This document shows, one piece after another, positions 1 through 5,960 of a DNA stretch of 5,960 nucleotides. Position 1 is the stretch's first letter. Each line of letters opens with the position of its first letter. Origin of the DNA: Chitinophagaceae bacterium (GTDB lineage Bacteria; Bacteroidota; Bacteroidia; Chitinophagales; Chitinophagaceae). Position numbers and translations under genes: made by a program. The stretch spans positions 1-5,960 of the forward strand of contig CANHMN010000117.1 in NCBI GenBank assembly GCA_947461645.1, written 5' to 3'. Under the pieces are notes generated by a model, which worked only from the letters and a program-made list of their open reading frames with translations, did no database searches and was not told where the DNA came from.

Positions 1-290
1 CCTCTTTTATGTAGGTTTTCAAATGCTTTTTTTCTTCCTTCGTATTGCATGAATTCCATGCAACGTGAAGTTTTTAAAATGGTTCCGCCACGTTGAATGA
101 TGTTGGCAACGCTTCTGCTATCCATTGGAACTATATCGTCATGTACAAGTCCTGTATAGCCTTGCATGATTCCGAATACTTCAATCTTGTGGTAAAGTGC
201 AGTTCGTACTACTGCTCTTATGGCTGCATTCATGCCGGGGCTGTCGCCTCCGCTTGTCATAACGCCGATTTTCGAAACTTTACTGTCCAT
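1..290 (-). CDS. pfkA: 6-phosphofructokinase, N-terminal part (cut by left window edge)
   Basis: ATP-dependent 6-phosphofructokinase phosphorylates fructose 6-phosphate to fructose 1,6-bisphosphate, the committed step of glycolysis, in the cytoplasm. The reverse strand reads 96 complete codons from an ATG at 290 and is still open at base 1. The family-defining glycine-rich nucleotide loop GVMTSGGDSPGMNAAIR lies at residues 9-25, and RGGTILKTSR at 67-76 supplies the second ATP-contacting segment. Arg25 and Arg29 line up with the arginines that bind the allosteric effector in E. coli PfkA, so regulation of that kind is possible. Usual family length is about 320-330 residues, so roughly 30% is visible and the catalytic aspartate region is outside the window. 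The start is the only in-frame ATG before an upstream stop at 321-323. The gene lies 136 bp downstream of argS on the same strand and has its own -7 box, so independent transcription is likely. Confidence 0.96.
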   Translation of the reverse strand, partial: MDSKVSKIGVMTSGGDSPGMNAAIRAVVRTALYHKIEVFGIMQGYTGLVHDDIVPMDSRSVANIIQRGGTILKTSRCMEFMQYEGRKKAFENLHKR

Positions 291-315
291 AAAAATGATG
301 TTGAATTTGGTTGAG

Positions 316-323
316 CAAAGTTA
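316..323 (-). promoter_or_regulatory. Bacteroidota-type -7 box for pfkA
   Basis: Read on the minus strand this is TAACTTTG, a full match to the Bacteroidota primary-sigma -7 consensus TAnnTTTG. Its end lies 25 bases before the pfkA ATG, which would give a 5' leader of roughly 20 nt. No clear TTTG -33 box is present at the expected spacing of about 19 bp (the bases there read CTTC or CAAAG), so the assignment rests on the -7 motif and its position. The rest of the 136-bp gap between argS and pfkA is AT-rich and shows no strong hairpin, so no terminator for argS could be assigned and read-through from argS remains possible. Confidence 0.55.
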
Positions 324-426
324 TAAAAAATTAGTCGAATTCTTTGAAGTATCTCTAATGACTCTTAACAATTATTTAATCATTTTCAGCAAAGGCTACA
401 AAAAATTGAAAATTCAAAAGAATGCA

Positions 427-2199
427 TCACATTTTGGACGGCACTTGAATTCCCAGCAGCTGCATTCCGCTTTTGATAACGTTGGCAGTCATACTAGCCA
501 GCTGTAACCTGAAATTTTTTGCGTCAGCAGATTCGGCATTTGCAATGGAATGTTCTGCATAAAAGGAATTGAATTGTTGCGACAATACAAAGAGATAGTT
601 GGCAACAGCGGAAGGATTGAGTTCTTTTGCGGCATCCATTATTGCAGAAGGGAACTGTTCCAGTTGAAAGGCCAGTTTCTTTTCCAACGGAAGTAGGGTA
701 TGATTAATCGGCTTACCGATATTGTTTTCCTTTCTCAAAATGCTTTGAATCCTTGCATAAGTATATTGAATGAAGGGGCCAGTAAACCCATGGAAATCGA
801 TTGATTCCTCAGGGTTGAAAATCATTTTCTTCTTAGGGTCAACCCTTAACAAATAAAATTTCATAGCACCCAAGCCTAGGGTTTTATACAATTCCTCCAG
901 TTCTGCTTCACTGAATTCTTTTACTTTTCCAAGCGATGTTGTAAGGGCTTTTGCTGTGCTAATCATCTCTTCTACCATATCATCAGCATCAACAACAGTA
1001 CCTTCTCTACTTTTCATTTTACCGGAGGGCAATTCCACCATTCCGTAACTTAAGTGGTGTATATCATTGGCATAGGGGAATTGTAATTTTTGTGCAATGA
1101 GTTTCAATACTTTCATGTGGTAGTTTTGTTCATCGCCTATCACATAAATACTTTGGTCAATGTGGTATTGATCGTACTTTTGTTTGGCAAGGCCAATATC
1201 CTGTGTGATGTAAACAGATGTTCCGTCTTTACGCATCACAAGTTTTTCGTCTAGTCCATCTGCTGTCAGATCAATCCAAACGCTTCCGTCTTCTTTTTTG
1301 TAAAAGATGTTTTTATTCAATCCGTCTTGTACAATATCCTTACCCAAAAGATAGGTGTCGCTTTCGTAATACTTTTTGTCAAAGTCGCAACCAATGGATT
1401 GGTATGTGGCATCAAAACCTTTGTAAACCCATGCGTTCATGATTTTCCATAATTCCAAAACTTCGGGTTTCCCATTTTCCCAATCAACCAGCATTTGCTG
1501 TGTTTGCAGCATGATTGGGGCATTTTTTTCGGCCTCAGCTTCATTCATCCCTGAAGCAATGAGCTCTTGTATTTGTCTTTTGTATTCTTCGTTGAATTTT
1601 ACATAATAGTCACCCACGAAATGGTCGCCTTTGGTATTCGTAGTTTCAGGTGTTGCACCATTGGCAAAAAGCTGCCAAGCAATCATGCTCTTGCAGATGT
1701 GAATGCCTCTGTCGTTTACAATGCAACTCTTGATTACATCAAAACCATTGGCCTTTAATATTTCAGCAACACTCCACCCTAAAAAATTGTTTCTCAGATG
1801 TCCGAGGTGAAGTGGTTTGTTGGTGTTGGGAGATGAGTATTCCACCATTATTTTATGACCGTTCATTGGCTGCTTTCCATAGCAGATATCAAGATGGTTG
1901 CGCTGCACAAGTTCAAACCAATAGTTGTCGCAAACCGTAAGATTTAAGAAACCTTTTATAACATTGTAGGCGGAAAAAAGCTGTGGGTAATATTGGGTTA
2001 GATGCTGACCAAGTTCCTCGCCCAGGGTTTCCGGTGATTTTTTTATTGATTTTACCAAAGCGAATAAAACAATGGTATAATCGCCCTCGAATTCGGATTT
2101 GGTATGGTTAAGTTGAAAATCTTTTTCGGTGAAACTTCCTCCATAAAGGCTTTCAAGGGAATGTAAAACGGCATCTTGTATACTTTTTGCTATGTTCAT
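427..2199 (-). CDS. argS: Arginyl-tRNA synthetase (class I)
   Basis: ArgRS attaches arginine to tRNA-Arg with ATP in the cytoplasm. Unlike most aminoacyl-tRNA synthetases it needs the tRNA present to activate its amino acid. The 590-residue protein is full length for the family (about 550-600). Residues 1 to about 110 form the N-terminal Add-1 tRNA-recognition domain. The class I HIGH motif is HLGH at 131-134, within SSPNTNKPLHLGHLRNN. The second signature is KMKSREGT at 394-401, the relaxed form of KMSKS common in ArgRS. The DALR-type anticodon-binding domain begins near GPFIQYTYARIQSIL (474-488) and runs to the C-terminus. The ATG at 2199 is the only credible start, because the next methionine is residue 112, inside the catalytic domain. 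The stop is TGA. The gene is divergent from the ABC-F gene and followed by pfkA on the same strand. Its promoter almost touches the start codon. Confidence 0.98.
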   Translation of the reverse strand: MNIAKSIQDAVLHSLESLYGGSFTEKDFQLNHTKSEFEGDYTIVLFALVKSIKKSPETLGEELGQHLTQYYPQLFSAYNVIKGFLNLTVCDNYWFELVQRNHLDICYGKQPMNGHKIMVEYSSPNTNKPLHLGHLRNNFLGWSVAEILKANGFDVIKSCIVNDRGIHICKSMIAWQLFANGATPETTNTKGDHFVGDYYVKFNEEYKRQIQELIASGMNEAEAEKNAPIMLQTQQMLVDWENGKPEVLELWKIMNAWVYKGFDATYQSIGCDFDKKYYESDTYLLGKDIVQDGLNKNIFYKKEDGSVWIDLTADGLDEKLVMRKDGTSVYITQDIGLAKQKYDQYHIDQSIYVIGDEQNYHMKVLKLIAQKLQFPYANDIHHLSYGMVELPSGKMKSREGTVVDADDMVEEMISTAKALTTSLGKVKEFSEAELEELYKTLGLGAMKFYLLRVDPKKKMIFNPEESIDFHGFTGPFIQYTYARIQSILRKENNIGKPINHTLLPLEKKLAFQLEQFPSAIMDAAKELNPSAVANYLFVLSQQFNSFYAEHSIANAESADAKNFRLQLASMTANVIKSGMQLLGIQVPSKM

Positions 2200-2203
2200 G
2201 CTG

Positions 2204-2232
2204 CAAAAATAGGATTAAAATAGCTTAGGAAA
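2204..2232 (-). promoter_or_regulatory. argS promoter (-7 box TATTTTTG, possible -33 TTTC)
   Basis: On the minus strand bases 2211-2204 read TATTTTTG, a full match to TAnnTTTG. Seventeen bases further upstream, 2232-2229 read TTTC, one mismatch from the -33 consensus TTTG, at slightly short spacing. Only four bases separate the -7 box from the argS ATG at 2199. If transcription starts about 4-7 bases past the box, as is usual for this promoter class, the transcript would begin at or within a base or two of the start codon. A normal leader would need a different promoter further upstream, and none with a full -7 match was seen. Confidence 0.6.
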
Positions 2233-2238
2233 CGGCGA

Positions 2239-2278
2239 TTTGTCTTCGATGGGGCTTGGTATATAAAATAAAGACAAA
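2239..2278. repeat. 8-bp inverted repeat between the divergent argS and ABC-F promoters
   Basis: TTTGTCTT at 2239-2246 is the exact reverse complement of AAGACAAA at 2271-2278, with 24 bases between the arms. A direct repeat, CGGCGA, lies just outside on each side at 2233-2238 and 2283-2288. The pair sits midway between the two outward-facing promoters in the 143-bp gap, a place where a shared operator could act. The arms are short and could have arisen by chance in AT-rich DNA. No known regulator site is recognised. Confidence 0.3.
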
Positions 2279-2318
2279 GACTCGGCGACGACTGTCCTTA
2301 AAAACAAGTGGGAATGAT

Positions 2319-2326
2319 TATCTTTG
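2319..2326 (+). promoter_or_regulatory. Bacteroidota-type -7 box for the ABC-F operon
   Basis: TATCTTTG matches TAnnTTTG fully and ends 16 bases before the ATG at 2343, giving a predicted leader of about 10-13 nt. The expected -33 position, around 2293-2300, has no TTTG. The leader (TTTTATAAATT) is A/T-rich with no Shine-Dalgarno sequence, as is typical of Bacteroidota starts. This promoter probably serves the three genes from 2343 to 4937. Confidence 0.6.
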
Positions 2327-2339
2327 CGCACTTTTATAA

Positions 2340-3971
<1,632 letters not shown>

Positions 3972-3992
3972 AAAACGCTCAATACCATACCA

Positions 3993-4454
3993 ATGAAGAA
4001 AATAATTTTGGCAGTTTTTCTAATGACGTTTGTACATTTTACTTTTGCTCAATATTCCAAGGGGACGAGCTACAAAACTGCTGTGGGGGGTAAGTTTTAT
4101 CCTGGCGCTGTAACGCTAAAGCATTTTTTGGACAAGAAATATGCCTTGGAAGTATTGGGCTATTTCAAGAATGGTAACCGCATTACTTTTTTGATTGAGA
4201 AAAATAAACCATTGGGAGATGTTCCGGGCCTGAGATGGTATTCCGGACTTGGGGGGCATGTTTCCATGTATGACAGAAATTACAATCAAGGTAAAACTTA
4301 TTTTGGTGTAGATGGTGTTTTGGGTTTGGATTTGAAAATAAAAGATGCTCCACTTGATTTTGCTCTTGATTGGCAGCCTTCATTTGAAATTGGAGGTGAT
4401 TTTGGCTTCAGCGGTAATTGGGGAGGTTTGTCTATAAGGTATGTTCTTCAATAG
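3993..4454 (+). CDS. Small secreted, probable outer-membrane beta-barrel protein
   Basis: Specific function not recognised. The 153-residue product starts with a clear Sec signal peptide: two lysines, a hydrophobic core at about residues 4-18, and a likely signal peptidase I cleavage after Ala19 (FTFA|Q). There is no lipobox cysteine. The mature part of about 134 residues alternates hydrophobic and polar residues in stretches that look like transmembrane beta strands: about 30-38, 51-70, 80-93, 103-116, 121-133 and 144-152. These are rich in Gly, Tyr, Phe and Trp, and the last one ends IRYVLQ. This pattern suits a small 6-8 stranded outer-membrane barrel of the kind common in Bacteroidota, although the final residue is Gln, not the usual aromatic. 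The ATG is 21 bp after the ABC-F stop with no terminator between, so co-transcription is likely. A periplasmic beta-sandwich protein is the main alternative. Confidence 0.8.
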   Translation: MKKIILAVFLMTFVHFTFAQYSKGTSYKTAVGGKFYPGAVTLKHFLDKKYALEVLGYFKNGNRITFLIEKNKPLGDVPGLRWYSGLGGHVSMYDRNYNQGKTYFGVDGVLGLDLKIKDAPLDFALDWQPSFEIGGDFGFSGNWGGLSIRYVLQ

Positions 4455-4466
4455 ATATTACAGGGC

Positions 4467-4937
4467 ATGAGAAACAGTATTACCAATATCGTTGATTTTT
4501 TTTATCCTCCTTTTAGTCGCCTAATGCCTAAGCTTACCTTCAGGTATGCCGCTTGCGGAGGAACTAATACTTTGTTGGGGTTGGTGGTTTACTATATCTG
4601 TTATCATTTCCTTTTTGAGAAAAGTGTTTTTGAATGGTGGATTTTTGCCTTTAAGCCCCATGTAGCCTCTTTGTTTGTGGCTGGGATGGTTAGTTTTTGT
4701 GTTGGTTTTTTACTGAATAAATACGTAGTATTTGTTGAATCTAATGTCAGAGGTAGGGTGCAATTGTTCAGGTATGCAATTGCATTTCTCTTGAATTTAA
4801 TATTGAATTTTCTGCTCCTTAAATTTCTGGTTGAAGCATTGGCTTGGGACGCTTTTGTCAGTCAGGTTGCAACTACATTATTCGTTATTTTATTGAGTTA
4901 TTTGGTGCAAAAGCACTTTACTTTTAAAATAAAGTAA
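4467..4937 (+). CDS. GtrA-family integral membrane protein
   Basis: The 156-residue protein fits the GtrA family: short inner-membrane proteins with four transmembrane helices, several linked to making or flipping polyprenyl-linked sugars for cell-surface polysaccharide or teichoic acid glycosylation. Predicted helices are about 26-50, 64-87, 98-122 and 129-150. Family-typical features visible are FRYAACGGTNTLLGL near helix 1, FLLNKYVVF (81-89) after helix 2, LFRYAIAFLLNLILNF (100-115) in helix 3, and the C-terminal LVQKHFTFK (146-154). A basic loop (RGR, 95-97) follows helix 2. The gap from the preceding stop is 12 bp, so it is the likely last gene of the ABC-F transcript. No glycosyltransferase partner is adjacent, so the sugar substrate cannot be inferred. 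GGG just before the ATG is too close to serve as a Shine-Dalgarno site. Confidence 0.92.
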   Translation: MRNSITNIVDFFYPPFSRLMPKLTFRYAACGGTNTLLGLVVYYICYHFLFEKSVFEWWIFAFKPHVASLFVAGMVSFCVGFLLNKYVVFVESNVRGRVQLFRYAIAFLLNLILNFLLLKFLVEALAWDAFVSQVATTLFVILLSYLVQKHFTFKIK

Positions 4938-4956
4938 GTGTCACATTTGATTGATA

Positions 4957-4988
4957 TTCAATGTTTAATAATTTGACTTAACATTGAA
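4957..4988 (+). repeat. 9-bp perfect inverted repeat downstream of the GtrA gene
   Basis: TTCAATGTT (4957-4965) and AACATTGAA (4980-4988) are perfect reverse complements around a 14-base loop. Only two of the nine pairs are G-C, and the following bases (AATTCTTT) are only partly T-rich, so this is a weak candidate terminator for the upstream operon. The right-hand word AACATTGAA occurs again at 5104-5112 near dnaK, which makes a protein-binding role in dnaK control at least as plausible. Confidence 0.4.
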
Positions 4989-4995
4989 AATTCTT

Positions 4996-5060
4996 TACTG
5001 TCACAACTGCAGCCAAATGAGAATATGGCTGACAGTAGCTGCAAGCATTTCTTTTTATTT
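4996..5060 (+). terminator. Stem-loop plus T-rich tract; candidate terminator or dnaK leader element
   Basis: The best hairpin pairs ACTGCAGCCA (5006-5015) with TGGCTG-A-CAGT (5026-5036): ten pairs, one bulged A at 5032 and a ten-base loop. A T-rich stretch (TTTCTTTTTATTT, 5048-5060) follows, but about 11 bases after the stem, further than in a textbook intrinsic terminator. A second pairing competes for the same 3' arm: TACTGTCA (4996-5003) with TGACAGTA (5030-5037), eight perfect pairs. It may end the ABC-F/GtrA transcript 100 bp past the last gene, or it may be part of the dnaK leader if transcription of dnaK begins upstream of it. Confidence 0.4.
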
Positions 5061-5103
5061 AAGGTATTTTCTGCCAAAATTTCATCGATTTTGTATTGGC
5101 ACA

Positions 5104-5960
<857 letters not shown>

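Noticed and set aside
390..418. A second promoter-like pair for pfkA on the minus strand (TTTG at 418-415, TAGCCTTTG at 398-390).
   Set aside because: The -7 element has three instead of two bases between TA and TTTG, and the box spacing is short (16 bp). The box at 316-323 matches better and is closer to the gene.
93..507. Plus-strand open frames of 73 and 95 codons across the pfkA start and the argS 3' end.
   Set aside because: Most of their length is antisense to pfkA and argS. The minus-strand reading gives unmistakable phosphofructokinase sequence.
1000..1018. ArgRS reads KMKS instead of the class I KMSK motif, which could suggest a damaged enzyme.
   Set aside because: Arginyl-tRNA synthetases commonly have a relaxed version of this motif, and the surrounding SGKMKSREGT context is typical for the family.
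1218..1758. Plus-strand open frames of 63-74 codons lying antisense to argS.
   Set aside because: They are shadows of the argS coding frame, which is fully supported by ArgRS motifs, and their products resemble nothing recognisable.

Overview
The window looks like ordinary chromosomal core sequence from a member of the phylum Bacteroidota, perhaps close to the Chitinophagales/Sphingobacteriales. Three things point there. The promoters fit the Bacteroidota consensus TAnnTTTG at -7, the starts lack Shine-Dalgarno sequences and have A/T-rich leaders instead, and the proteins read like Bacteroidota versions of their families. The placement is by recognition, not by a search. The DNA is moderately AT-rich by eye. 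No mobile element, CRISPR array, tRNA or rRNA was seen.

Layout. On the minus strand, read right to left, are argS (arginyl-tRNA synthetase, complete, 590 aa) and then the first 96 codons of pfkA (6-phosphofructokinase, cut by the left edge). A 143-bp divergent intergenic region with a -7 box for each direction separates argS from a plus-strand cluster. That cluster holds an ABC-F translation factor of the YbiT type (542 aa), a small secreted or outer-membrane beta-barrel-like protein (153 aa) and a GtrA-family four-helix membrane protein (156 aa). The gaps between these three are only 21 and 12 bp, so they are probably one transcript. A 205-bp leader region rich in inverted and direct repeats follows, and then the first 272 codons of dnaK (Hsp70 chaperone, cut by the right edge).

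How the genes relate. argS, the ABC-F factor and dnaK all serve protein synthesis and folding, and pfkA serves glycolysis. There is no sign that the window is a dedicated pathway, so the neighbourhood reads as housekeeping. The two small genes behind the ABC-F gene are envelope proteins of unknown role.

The points most worth a second look are these. The ABC-F protein has lost the key motifs of one of its two composite ATP sites. The argS promoter sits so close to the start codon that the mRNA may be leaderless. The dnaK leader carries a 9-bp word three times, two stem-loops that compete for one arm, and no recognisable CIRCE element. I did not find convincing evidence for an undescribed multi-gene system here.
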